Below are positions 1 to 6,228 of a stretch of 14,416 nucleotides of DNA, piece after piece. Within the stretch, counting starts at the first letter, position 1. Each line of letters begins with the position of its first letter. Source of the stretch: Firmicutes bacterium UBA5496 (GTDB lineage: Bacteria > Bacillota > Proteinivoracia > UBA4975). The stretch lies in NCBI GenBank assembly GCA_002427015.1, contig DIPE01000035.1, positions 9,003 to 23,418 of the forward strand, written 5' to 3'. The notes below the pieces were generated by a model. The model was not told where the DNA came from. It did not search any database and was given only the letters and a program-made list of their open reading frames with translations. Position numbers and translations under genes: made by a program.

Positions 1-2
1 GG

Positions 3-134
3 TATTCCCGGCCTCATGAAAAGATTCGCATTCCCATGTTTGGAGACTGTGACTCCTTAAATGTAGGTGTAGCCACTACAATTATGCTCTATGAGGCCAG
101 CTTGCAGCTTAAGGGCAAAATCCAGGGCCGATAG
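3..134 (+). CDS. SpoU/TrmH-family RNA 2'-O-methyltransferase, C-terminal fragment
   Basis: The reading frame enters from the left edge and gives 43 residues ending in a TAG stop. It carries the C-terminal SpoU (SPOUT) signature: IPMFGDCDSLNVGVA followed by TTIMLYEA. In this family that segment forms part of the trefoil knot that binds S-adenosylmethionine, and the Asn of the SLNV motif is highly conserved. Family members 2'-O-methylate ribose in rRNA or tRNA. Only the last part of the protein is visible, so the target RNA (23S rRNA or tRNA) cannot be assigned. The next gene begins 49 bp downstream on the same strand behind its own promoter-like sequence. The family call is secure from the motif; the exact name is not possible. 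Confidence 0.85.
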   Translation, partial: YSRPHEKIRIPMFGDCDSLNVGVATTIMLYEASLQLKGKIQGR

Positions 135-135
135 G

Positions 136-147
136 CCCCCCGGGGGG
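136..147. repeat. Perfect C6G6 palindrome between genes
   Basis: Six C followed by six G form a loop-less 12-bp palindrome directly after the methyltransferase stop codon and before the -10 element of the next gene. An RNA hairpin here would need an inner CCGG loop and is followed by A residues rather than U, so it is not a standard intrinsic terminator. The function is unknown. Confidence 0.4.
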
Positions 148-152
148 AAAAA

Positions 153-161
153 TGGTATAAT
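153..161 (+). promoter_or_regulatory. Extended -10 promoter (TGG TATAAT) for the CPBP protease gene
   Basis: A perfect TATAAT at 156-161 is preceded by TGG, which gives the TGN extended -10 signature. No good -35 hexamer lies 17 bp upstream, where the sequence is AGGCCC; extended -10 promoters often lack one. The start codon is 22 bp downstream, with a strong GGAGGAGA ribosome binding site at 172-179. Confidence 0.6.
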
Positions 162-183
162 CCAGACACTGGGAGGAGATTAA

Positions 184-1047
184 ATGAAAGTTCTTAAGAC
201 CCTGGGCTGGCTAGCTTTGTATGCTTTGATCTTTTTTTTCTCATCGATATTAGCAGGAGTGTTCATCGCCAATCTCTATTCTCTACTTGTCTTTGTCGGC
301 GCCAATCCCGTTTCTCTTGACATCTTTATCCTTGAAAATTTAGGTTTGACACTGATAATAACCGGTATCCTGATTATTGTCTTTGGCAGCCTAACCCTGG
401 TGATTCGGGGAATTCACCCCCTGAAATATTTGCAGTTTAAGCGGATATCCCTCCGGGATGGGGTGGCAACAATTGTGATGGGTATCGGCTTTGCGATTTT
501 TATCAGCAGCCTGCTGACGCTAGTCAAGATTGATTCAGTCCTTCCGGATACAGTCTCAGAACAAATAATGGATGCAATTGCAGCTAATTTTCCCCTGGTT
601 CTGCTGGCCATTGGCGTCGTTGTTCCCTTTTATGAAGAATTTCTCTTCCGGGGGCTGATTTTTAAAGAAATCCAAAAGAGCTCCAGACTGTGGGTAGCAA
701 TTGTCCTGCAAGGCCTGCTCTTTGGTATTTTCCATTTAAACTGGTTTCAATTCAGCTATACTTTTCCAGCGGGAATGATCTTGGGATTGGTTTTCCTGCG
801 CTACCAGTCCATTTGGGCGCCAATCCTCATTCACCTGAGCTGGAACTCCTCCAGCACATTATTAAGCGCTCTTTTGCCTGAAACCGCGTCTCTTGGCGTT
901 TTTTTGGCCCTGATGCTGCTGGGAGCGGGACTGCTCTTTGCCGGCCTGTTTTACACGTATAAAATTAGGCCCCGTCCCCTTCCCGAAGCAATCCCAGAGA
1001 CTAATTCCCCCGATGAAGACAGCCAACCGGCCATAGATATTAACTAA
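184..1047 (+). CDS. CPBP-family intramembrane metalloprotease (CAAX protease/bacteriocin-processing type)
   Basis: The 287-residue protein is very hydrophobic and carries the three signature motifs of the CPBP (Abi, PF02517) family. These are EExxxR at E151, E152 and R156; FxxxH at F180 and H184; and HxxxN at H217 and N221. In the family these residues form the glutamate/histidine active site inside the membrane. Several membrane segments fill residues 5-75, 94-115, 135-150, 170-225 and 236-258, and a short polar, proline-rich tail follows from about 262. Substrates of most bacterial members are unknown; some process peptides or confer bacteriocin immunity, and none can be assigned here. The ATG follows GGAGGAGA at a 4-bp spacing. 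Sua5 starts 39 bp downstream, so the two are probably co-transcribed. Confidence 0.9.
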   Translation: MKVLKTLGWLALYALIFFFSSILAGVFIANLYSLLVFVGANPVSLDIFILENLGLTLIITGILIIVFGSLTLVIRGIHPLKYLQFKRISLRDGVATIVMGIGFAIFISSLLTLVKIDSVLPDTVSEQIMDAIAANFPLVLLAIGVVVPFYEEFLFRGLIFKEIQKSSRLWVAIVLQGLLFGIFHLNWFQFSYTFPAGMILGLVFLRYQSIWAPILIHLSWNSSSTLLSALLPETASLGVFLALMLLGAGLLFAGLFYTYKIRPRPLPEAIPETNSPDEDSQPAIDIN

Positions 1048-1086
1048 AAAACACTCTACATTATTTGCTGTAGGCGGTGAATTCCC

Positions 1087-2088
1087 ATGCACACTCAACT
1101 TCTTATGCCCTCTCAAATTGAATCAGCGGCAGCCCTTCTCCGCCAAGGAGAATGTGTGGCCTTTCCCACGGAAACTGTCTACGGTCTGGGAGCCAATGCC
1201 TTGGATGAAAATGCCGTGGCCAAAATCTTTCTTGCCAAGGGCAGACCGGCGGACAACCCGCTGATTATCCACTGCCATAGCCGCAGCCAGCTCAATGACC
1301 TGGTTGAGGGCTGGCCCCGAGAAGCAGAAATTTTAATGGACGCTTTTTGGCCAGGGCCCCTGACCCTCATCCTCAAAAAAAAACCCGCCGTCCCCAGCAT
1401 CGTCACCGGGGGGCTGGATACTGTCGCCCTGCGCTTTCCCGATCATCCTGTCGCCTTGAGTCTACTAAAAACCGCTGACTTGCCCATTGCCGCCCCCAGC
1501 GCCAATGTCTCCGGCAAGCCCAGCCCCACCAGAGCCGAGCATGTCCTGGAGGACATGTCCGGCAAAATTGCAGCCATTATTGATGGGGGCCCCACTGAGG
1601 GGGGAGTGGAATCCACGGTCCTGGACTGCACCGCCTCCCCCTTTCGCATTTTGCGTCCCGGCGGCGTTACTTTGGAACAGATAAGAGCCCTGGTGCCTGT
1701 GGAGCTGGATTCAGGTGAGAGTACAGAGAGCCCCCGTTCACCGGGCATGAAGTACAGGCACTATTCCCCGGACGCTCAGGTGGTGCTGGTTACAGGCGGT
1801 AAGATTGAGGAGGAGATTCAGGGCCAAATCCAGCACTTTCAAGCAAGGGGCCTGAAGGTTGCCGTAATGGCTTTCAGCGAATCCCCGCAATATGCCGGGG
1901 CCTATTTGCTGGACCTGGGCAGCAAAAGCGATGTCAGCGTCGCTGCCGCCAGAATCTACCATCTTCTGCGCCAGGCGGATGCTTTAGGTTTTGACCTCAT
2001 CCTCATTGAAGGCCTCCCTGACGCGGATCTGGGCAGGGCAATTATGAACCGGCTGCGAAAGGCTGCCGGCAAAGTGGTGGAAACTTAA
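1087..2088 (+). CDS. ywlC: L-threonylcarbamoyladenylate synthase (Sua5/YwlC type)
   Basis: This enzyme makes threonylcarbamoyl-AMP from threonine, bicarbonate and ATP, the first step of the universal t6A37 modification of ANN-decoding tRNAs; the TsaD complex then transfers the group. The protein has 333 residues, close to the usual length for the two-domain Sua5 form. The YrdC domain (about 8-200) shows PTETVYGLGANA at 27-38, the KGR motif at 51-53, PGPLTLIL at 89-96, APSANVSG at 136-143 (SxN at 138-140) and DGGPTEGGVESTVLD at 166-180. The inter-domain linker SPGMKYRHYSP (218-228) leads into the C-terminal Sua5 domain. The start is supported by GGCGGTGA at 1073-1080, 6 bp before ATG. It sits 39 bp behind the CPBP gene and ends inside a bidirectional terminator. 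Confidence 0.95.
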   Translation: MHTQLLMPSQIESAAALLRQGECVAFPTETVYGLGANALDENAVAKIFLAKGRPADNPLIIHCHSRSQLNDLVEGWPREAEILMDAFWPGPLTLILKKKPAVPSIVTGGLDTVALRFPDHPVALSLLKTADLPIAAPSANVSGKPSPTRAEHVLEDMSGKIAAIIDGGPTEGGVESTVLDCTASPFRILRPGGVTLEQIRALVPVELDSGESTESPRSPGMKYRHYSPDAQVVLVTGGKIEEEIQGQIQHFQARGLKVAVMAFSESPQYAGAYLLDLGSKSDVSVAAARIYHLLRQADALGFDLILIEGLPDADLGRAIMNRLRKAAGKVVET

Positions 2089-2126
2089 AAAAACATGGGG
2101 CTGTCGGTGACAGCCCCATGTTTTTT
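2088..2126. terminator. Bidirectional intrinsic terminator
   Basis: A 12-bp stem (2094-2105 paired with 2109-2120, loop GGT) is flanked by A6 on the left and T6 on the right, so it reads as a hairpin plus U-tract on both strands. The Sua5 stop overlaps its left end, and the stop codon of the convergent NYN gene overlaps its right end. It serves both genes. Confidence 0.9.
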
Positions 2127-2673
2127 ACTTCGCTACCTGGGCAGAAAAATCATCAATCCAATAGACTTTGTCAGCCAGACTGAGGAGATCCGGGGAGATT
2201 CCCCAGCGGAAAACACATAGTTCTATGCGCTTGTGACACACCTTGCCGGCATGAGTGAGGGCGTCTTTAAGATCGCCGTCACCGGAAGAAAGAATGAGGT
2301 TATCATACTGGTTTTGATCAGCCCGGCGCACAATCAAGGTGGCCAAGCCTACATCCACCCCTTTTTGCATTTGCAGGCTAAACTTGCGAGCGCAGTGGGG
2401 ACATTCGAAATCCCTTTGCTTAAGTTTATATAAACTGACGTTCAGTCCCGGGCCGGCAGGAACAGGTGTCTGCAGCCAGGCATGAAATCCGCTTTGGTCC
2501 TCAGAAGGCGGATTTTGGGTGCTGTTCAGATACCAGGCGTCATCTATAGGCCCGTTTCGCTCCAGCCATAAGCGAAGCTTGAGATAGTCAAAATTATATT
2601 CTGTGCCCGCTGACTCTTGGGCATTAAATAAATAGGCAGCGTCAATAAGCCACATTGTCTTGCCAACGCGCAT
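2125..2673 (-). CDS. NYN-domain (LabA/DUF88-like, PIN-fold) putative ribonuclease
   Basis: The 182-residue protein has the acidic pattern of NYN domains, which share the PIN nuclease fold: D11 in WLIDAAYLF, D107 in QKGVDVGLATL, and D132 and D134 in LSSGDGDLKDAL. Family members are Mg2+-dependent nucleases or presumed RNA-processing factors; the substrate here is unknown. A CPHC motif (C91 and C94) lies just before the KGVDV strand, a place where DUF88 proteins often carry a Cys-rich insert; C146 and C153 could complete a metal site, but that is a guess. The start is chosen because GGGAGGGGGG sits about 6 bp upstream of the ATG at 2671-2673. A sigma-A-type promoter lies upstream, so it appears to be a single-gene unit, convergent with Sua5. 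Confidence 0.8.
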   Translation of the reverse strand: MRVGKTMWLIDAAYLFNAQESAGTEYNFDYLKLRLWLERNGPIDDAWYLNSTQNPPSEDQSGFHAWLQTPVPAGPGLNVSLYKLKQRDFECPHCARKFSLQMQKGVDVGLATLIVRRADQNQYDNLILSSGDGDLKDALTHAGKVCHKRIELCVFRWGISPDLLSLADKVYWIDDFSAQVAK

Positions 2674-2770
2674 ATTTTTCCCCCCTCCCGATATTCTCCA
2701 TGGGCAAATTCCTCCATTTTCAGTCCCTTTATATACAATATTCCACTAGGCCAAGTTGCATTCACTAATC

Positions 2771-2799
2771 ATGTTATTAGCAAAGGAGCCAGTTGTCAA
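2771..2799 (-). promoter_or_regulatory. Sigma-A-type promoter for the NYN gene
   Basis: Read on the minus strand: a perfect -35 TTGACA (2799-2794), a 17-bp spacer, and TAACAT as -10 (2776-2771, four of six matches). Transcription would start near 2764 and leave a leader of roughly 90 nt before the NYN start codon. It lies just past the end of the dehydrogenase gene. Confidence 0.6.
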
Positions 2800-2827
2800 T
2801 TAAGGCCAAGCCCTTTGAAGCCAATTT

Positions 2828-3787
2828 TTACGGCAGCACCGGGTTAAGAGGCTGTCCTCCGGCAAAGACTGCAAGGACATTGGCGGCGGCCATATTCGCC
2901 ATCTTCAGCCGGGTCTGCCAGGAGGCGCTGCCAATATGAGGCAGCAACACCACATTCTCCAGTCCCAGCAAAGCAGGGTGAATCTTGGGTTCTTCCGCAT
3001 ATACATCCAGCCCCGCTGCCGCCAGACGGCCGCTGGCGAGCATCCGGGCCAGACAGGCCTCATCCACAACAGGGCCCCGGGCGGTATTTACCAACACAGC
3101 TGTCGGTTTCATCAGTGCAAGGTGGCTGGCAGCCAAGAGCCCGCGGGTTTCAGGGGTCAGGGGCAAGTGCACCGAGACAAAGTCACTGGTGGCCAGCAGG
3201 GTCCTGAGATCTGCCCTGCGGGCGCCGCACTCCGCCTCAAACTCCTCTCGCCGGCTGCGGTTATAATAGAGAATCTCCATATTAAATCCCTTGGCTCTGC
3301 GGGCAGTGGCCTGGCCAATCCGCCCTGCCCCAACAATGCCCAAGGTAGCCCCGGATAAATCCCTGCCTAAAAAAGCAGTGGGGTGCCAGCCTTTGAACTT
3401 GCCGGATCTGGTGAATTGGTCTGCGGCTACTATATGACGGGCTGCCGCCAGCAACAAAGCCCAGGCGATGTCCGCAGTGGCTTCGGTGAGCACCCCCGGG
3501 GTATTGGCCACGAAAATTCCCGCCTGGGCGGCAGCGGCAATGTCAATATTGTCATAGCCCACGGCATAATTGGCGAAAATTCGGACCCTGCCCTTGGCGG
3601 CCTGGATAACTTCGGCGTCAATTGCGTCGCTGAGCAGGCAGATTACTGCCTCATACTCTCTTACTACAGCCAGCAGTTCCCGCCTTGTCAGGGGACGGTC
3701 ATGGGGGTTAATATCCACCTGATGTTCTGCCGCCAAGCAGTCCAGCCCCCCGGCAGGCAGTTGTCTGGTTACATAGACTTTTCCCAT
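2828..3787 (-). CDS. D-isomer-specific 2-hydroxyacid dehydrogenase, glyoxylate/hydroxypyruvate reductase type
   Basis: This is an NAD(P)H-dependent enzyme reducing 2-ketoacids such as glyoxylate or hydroxypyruvate to D-2-hydroxyacids. Numbering from the ATG at 3787 gives 319 residues. The nucleotide-binding loop is GAGRIG at 153-158; the catalytic triad is R237 (NTARGPVVDE), E266 (YAEEP) and H284 (LPHIGSAS). NRSRR after the second Rossmann strand (about 176-180) is basic, as in NADPH-preferring members. The longer reading with a TTG start two codons upstream is unlikely because that TTG abuts the AAGGAGA site at 3794-3800, while the ATG is 6 bp away. It lies downstream of rocD, past a terminator-like hairpin. 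The exact substrate (glycerate, glyoxylate, lactate) is not fixed by sequence, but this type resembles GyaR/GhrB. Confidence 0.88.
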   Translation of the reverse strand: MGKVYVTRQLPAGGLDCLAAEHQVDINPHDRPLTRRELLAVVREYEAVICLLSDAIDAEVIQAAKGRVRIFANYAVGYDNIDIAAAAQAGIFVANTPGVLTEATADIAWALLLAAARHIVAADQFTRSGKFKGWHPTAFLGRDLSGATLGIVGAGRIGQATARRAKGFNMEILYYNRSRREEFEAECGARRADLRTLLATSDFVSVHLPLTPETRGLLAASHLALMKPTAVLVNTARGPVVDEACLARMLASGRLAAAGLDVYAEEPKIHPALLGLENVVLLPHIGSASWQTRLKMANMAAANVLAVFAGGQPLNPVLP

Positions 3788-3793
3788 TATCAA

Positions 3794-3800
3794 TCTCCTT
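3794..3800 (-). promoter_or_regulatory. Ribosome binding site AAGGAGA that decides the dehydrogenase start
   Basis: On the minus strand AAGGAGA is followed by TTGATA and then ATG. The 6-bp spacing fits the ATG at 3787-3785. The in-frame TTG at 3793-3791 touches the site and is rejected as the start. Confidence 0.7.
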
Positions 3801-3823
3801 TCCAGCGCCCTTGAGATACAAGC

Positions 3824-3854
3824 AAAACAAAGAGGTCAGATTGGTTCTGACCTC
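3824..3854 (-). terminator. Intrinsic terminator after rocD
   Basis: A 9-bp stem, GAGGTCAGA (3832-3840) paired with TCTGACCTC (3846-3854), has a 5-nt loop. On the minus strand it is followed by the U-rich stretch TTTGTTTTG. It lies 8 bp past the rocD stop, so it should limit readthrough from rocD into the dehydrogenase gene. Confidence 0.75.
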
Positions 3855-3862
3855 CCGGATGT

Positions 3863-5050
3863 TTAGCCCAGGACTTTCCGGACCCGTTCCAGCGCCCAGT
3901 CAATCTCCTCTTTGCTAATGACCAGGGGCGGGGCAAAGCGGATGACATTCTCATGGGTCTCTTTGCACAGAATACCTCTGGCCTTAAGGCTTTCACAATA
4001 GGGACGGGCTTTGGTCCTGAGGACAACCCCAATGAACAAACCCTTGCCCCTGATTTCCATTATTTGCGGGTTTTGGAATTTTTTGAGTTCCGCCATTAGG
4101 TACTGGCCCAACTCAAGGGAGCGCTCTACTAACTTTTCTTCCTGGATGACATCAATGGCAGCAATGGCGCAGGCGCAACCCAGGGGATTGCCGCCAAAGG
4201 TCGAACCGTGGGAACCGGGATTGAATAAATCCATGAACTCGCTGCTTGCAGCTACTGCCGAAACGGGAATAACCCCGCCGCCCATAGCCTTGCCCATGAT
4301 GTAGACATCTGGCTCCACATTCTCCCACTGACAACAGAAGAGTTTGCCGGTGCGGCCAAAGCCCGTCTGAATTTCGTCTGCCAGGAGCAGGACATTGTTG
4401 TCTTTGCAGATTTCGGCGGCTTGGCGCATGTACCCTTCCGGAGGCACTACCACTCCAGCCTCGCCCTGAATGGGTTCCACAAGAAATGCTGCAGTATTAG
4501 GGGTAATCGCGGCTTTTAAGGCTTCGCTATCCCCATAGGGAATTATTTTAAATCCGGGGGTAAGAGGGCCGAAACCCCGGTAATATTCCGGTGTGGAGGA
4601 AAAGGAAATAACTGTAGTAGTGCGGCCGTGGAAGTTGCCTTCGCAGACGATGATCTCCCCTTGGTTGTCCGGCACCCCTTTGATGTCATAAGCCCAGCGG
4701 CGGGCGCCTTTTATGGCGGTCTCCACTGCCTCGGCGCCGGTATTCATGATCAGGACCTTTTCCTTGCCTGTCAGCTCAGCCACCTTTTGACAGAAGGGGC
4801 CCATCTGATCATTGTGAAAGGCCCTGGAAGTGAGGGTCACCCTGTCCAGCTGATTCTTGACAGCCTGGATGATTTTGGGATGGCGGTGGCCCTGGTTAAG
4901 GGCAGAGTAAGAACTGAGCATGTCCATGTACCGATTGCCTTCGGGATCCCAGACCCAAACACCCTCCGCTTCTGCAATGACGATAGGCAGAGGCAGGTAA
5001 TTTGGAGCCGAATAGCGGTGGGTTAACGCAAGCAACTCCTGGGTTTTCAA
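3863..5050 (-). CDS. rocD: Ornithine aminotransferase (ornithine--oxo-acid transaminase)
   Basis: A PLP enzyme that moves the delta-amino group of ornithine to 2-oxoglutarate, giving glutamate-5-semialdehyde and glutamate, in arginine/ornithine breakdown or proline synthesis. The 395-residue length is typical. OAT hallmarks are SSYSALNQGHRHP at 46-58, LTSRAFHNDQ at 73-82, TGAEAVE at 104-110, HGRT with R143, VEPIQGEAGV with E197, DEIQTGFGRTG with D225, the PLP lysine K254 in MGKAMGGG, and RFAPPLVI with R371. Human OAT uses the counterparts of R143, E197, K254 and R371. The start is TTG at 5050-5048: AAGGAGGA lies 7 bp upstream and the next in-frame ATG is at residue 42, inside the conserved domain. 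It is followed by its own terminator, so the dehydrogenase downstream is only loosely linked. Confidence 0.93.
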   Translation of the reverse strand: MKTQELLALTHRYSAPNYLPLPIVIAEAEGVWVWDPEGNRYMDMLSSYSALNQGHRHPKIIQAVKNQLDRVTLTSRAFHNDQMGPFCQKVAELTGKEKVLIMNTGAEAVETAIKGARRWAYDIKGVPDNQGEIIVCEGNFHGRTTTVISFSSTPEYYRGFGPLTPGFKIIPYGDSEALKAAITPNTAAFLVEPIQGEAGVVVPPEGYMRQAAEICKDNNVLLLADEIQTGFGRTGKLFCCQWENVEPDVYIMGKAMGGGVIPVSAVAASSEFMDLFNPGSHGSTFGGNPLGCACAIAAIDVIQEEKLVERSLELGQYLMAELKKFQNPQIMEIRGKGLFIGVVLRTKARPYCESLKARGILCKETHENVIRFAPPLVISKEEIDWALERVRKVLG

Positions 5051-5057
5051 CCGACAG

Positions 5058-5065
5058 TCCTCCTT
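5058..5065 (-). promoter_or_regulatory. Ribosome binding site AAGGAGGA supporting the rocD TTG start
   Basis: A near-perfect anti-16S match lies 7 bp before the TTG at 5050-5048. There is no ATG or GTG at a usable distance, so a TTG initiation codon is the best reading. Confidence 0.7.
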
Positions 5066-5166
5066 GTTCCCTATTTGTTATGGGCTATCCCGACCTATGC
5101 CGGCCAAGCTGTAAGTACTTTCCAATATTTCTATTCGCTAAAAACTTCCCAGTTCCTTTTTGAAAT

Positions 5167-5781
5167 TTAAAAATCTTTATTAAAAGAATTGACGATGCCG
5201 CGGGCATGCTCTAAATTATCCTTGCGCTTAAGATTAATGAGTTCTGCCCTGACCAGGGCTTCTACTTGCTGCAGGGTCCGGTCTTTTTGGTCGTTGACAA
5301 TAATATAGGTGTAATCGTGGGCATGCTCTAACTGCTCCAGGGCATTGGCCAAGCGGGACTGCAAATTGTCCACCTGGGAGCGGCCGAGAATGCGCTTTTT
5401 TATCTCTTCCAGGGAAGGGGGAACAAGGAATATGGAGGCAATTCTAATGTCTTTATAGACTTGCCTATAGGTCCGATGGCCCTTCCAGTCCATCTCCATA
5501 ATCTTGATGGGACCATCAGCAAAGATTTCAGCCGGGGAGCCATAATAATAGTCGTTGTATACTTGTTCATATTCCAAAATCTTGCCTTCTCGTACCTTGG
5601 CAAAGAACTCTTCCTGCCCGATAAACCGGTAATCCACTCCATCCTGCTCGTGGGGGCGGGGGGCCCGGGTTGTATAGGTTACAGCCTTTTTGATTTCGGG
5701 AAAGGTGTTGTAGATGTGGGTCATTACTGTATTCTTGCCGGCGCCGGAAGGCCCGGTGACAATAAAAAGCAGTTTGTTCAA
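5167..5781 (-). CDS. gmk: Guanylate kinase (divergent)
   Basis: Catalyses ATP + GMP to ADP + GDP. The 204-residue length fits the family. The P-loop is GPSGAGKNT (10-18), where most members have S or G at position 17, here N. The GMP-binding signature TTRAPRPHEQDGVDYRF spans 37-53, followed by E70 and Y80/G81 in LEYEQVYNDYYYGSP. EMDWKGHRTYRQV (96-108) replaces the usual E/D-I-D-x-Q-G-A segment but keeps the D-W-x-G core known from proteobacterial enzymes. The lid arginines R130 and R134 and YIIVND (159-164) are present. The start is TTG, with GGAGG 7 bp upstream. It follows a DUF2500 gene by 21 bp rather than the usual gmk neighbours (rpoZ, priA, yicC), so it could be a second copy. The core family call is firm; specificity for GMP is inferred. 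Confidence 0.85.
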   Translation of the reverse strand: MNKLLFIVTGPSGAGKNTVMTHIYNTFPEIKKAVTYTTRAPRPHEQDGVDYRFIGQEEFFAKVREGKILEYEQVYNDYYYGSPAEIFADGPIKIMEMDWKGHRTYRQVYKDIRIASIFLVPPSLEEIKKRILGRSQVDNLQSRLANALEQLEHAHDYTYIIVNDQKDRTLQQVEALVRAELINLKRKDNLEHARGIVNSFNKDF

Positions 5782-5784
5782 GCT

Positions 5785-5793
5785 TCTCCCTCC
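5785..5793 (-). promoter_or_regulatory. Ribosome binding site GGAGGGAGA supporting the gmk TTG start
   Basis: The GGAGG core lies 7 bp upstream of the TTG at 5781-5779. That TTG is directly before NKLLFIVTGPSGAGK, leaving no room for a downstream start without losing the first strand of the P-loop domain. Confidence 0.7.
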
Positions 5794-5802
5794 AGTCCCT
5801 GA

Positions 5803-6174
5803 TTATAGTTGTACCCGCTGGAAATCATGGAACCTGGTGCCCTGCCAGGTAAGGGTGCCGGTATCTCCCGGGGCCGTTTGCCCATATACCCTGCCGGAAA
5901 CCATGAATTCCTGACGGTCGCCGTTTTCAAATTCAAAGGTAATATAATAGCTGGTGTGGGCCCCGGTGTGATGAGTGCCGGAGTGATGCCCGCCCCAGAT
6001 ATGGGTGCGTTTATCGATTACCATTACCGGGTCGTTAAAAACCTGCTGCCGGTTGTTATGCATCCATTCCTTTAGCCCCTTGATGCCTGTAAAGATAAAA
6101 ACCCCCAGCACAGCTAGAAAGATAACGGGAAAGATTATTTGAAACAAGTTAAAATACCAGGGTTCCTCAAACAT
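5803..6174 (-). CDS. DUF2500-family membrane-anchored protein
   Basis: The 123-residue protein has one N-terminal membrane helix (about 8-32), a short basic linker, and a soluble domain from about 46 with the DUF2500 pattern: YYITFEFENGDRQEFMVSG at 76-94, YGQTAPGDTGTLTWQGTRF at 97-115. Function of the family is unknown. A His-rich stretch (H58, H63, H64, H68, H69 and H73) sits between the first strands and could bind a metal ion, which is inference only. The ATG follows AAGGAGGG at a 6-bp spacing. gmk begins 21 bp downstream and looks co-transcribed. The promoter is the extended -10 embedded just past the fprA terminator. Confidence 0.8.
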   Translation of the reverse strand: MFEEPWYFNLFQIIFPVIFLAVLGVFIFTGIKGLKEWMHNNRQQVFNDPVMVIDKRTHIWGGHHSGTHHTGAHTSYYITFEFENGDRQEFMVSGRVYGQTAPGDTGTLTWQGTRFHDFQRVQL

Positions 6175-6194
6175 TTTCTTCCCTCCTTACAGCT

Positions 6195-6203
6195 ATTATA
6201 GCA
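6195..6203 (-). promoter_or_regulatory. Extended -10 promoter (TGC TATAAT) for the DUF2500-gmk unit
   Basis: On the minus strand TGC precedes a perfect TATAAT (6200-6195), 21 bp before the DUF2500 ATG. The position of a -35 element falls in the stem of the fprA terminator (AGGCTC), a poor match, so activity would rely on the extended -10. The TATAAT begins right after the terminator U-tract. Confidence 0.6.
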
Positions 6204-6228
6204 AAAAACAGGCTATAGAGCCTGTTTT
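6203..6228 (-). terminator. Intrinsic terminator of fprA
   Basis: AAAACAGGCT (6205-6214) pairs with AGCCTGTTTT (6219-6228) around a 4-nt loop. The minus-strand U-tract follows, as TTTTTT at 6208-6203. The fprA stop codon overlaps the 5' side of the stem. On the plus strand the T-run is broken (TTTTATTCTTT), so the main direction is minus. Confidence 0.85.

Noticed and set aside
2800..2827. Terminator after the dehydrogenase gene
   Set aside because: There are short GGC/GCC repeats, but no stable stem followed by a U-tract.
2936..3814. Open frames of 140 and 143 codons opposite the dehydrogenase gene
   Set aside because: They are antisense shadows in GC-rich coding DNA with Cys/Gln/Pro-rich translations that match no family.
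5101..5166. Terminator after gmk
   Set aside because: Only a 4-bp AACT/AGTT stem before a short T-run is visible on the minus strand; this is too weak to call.
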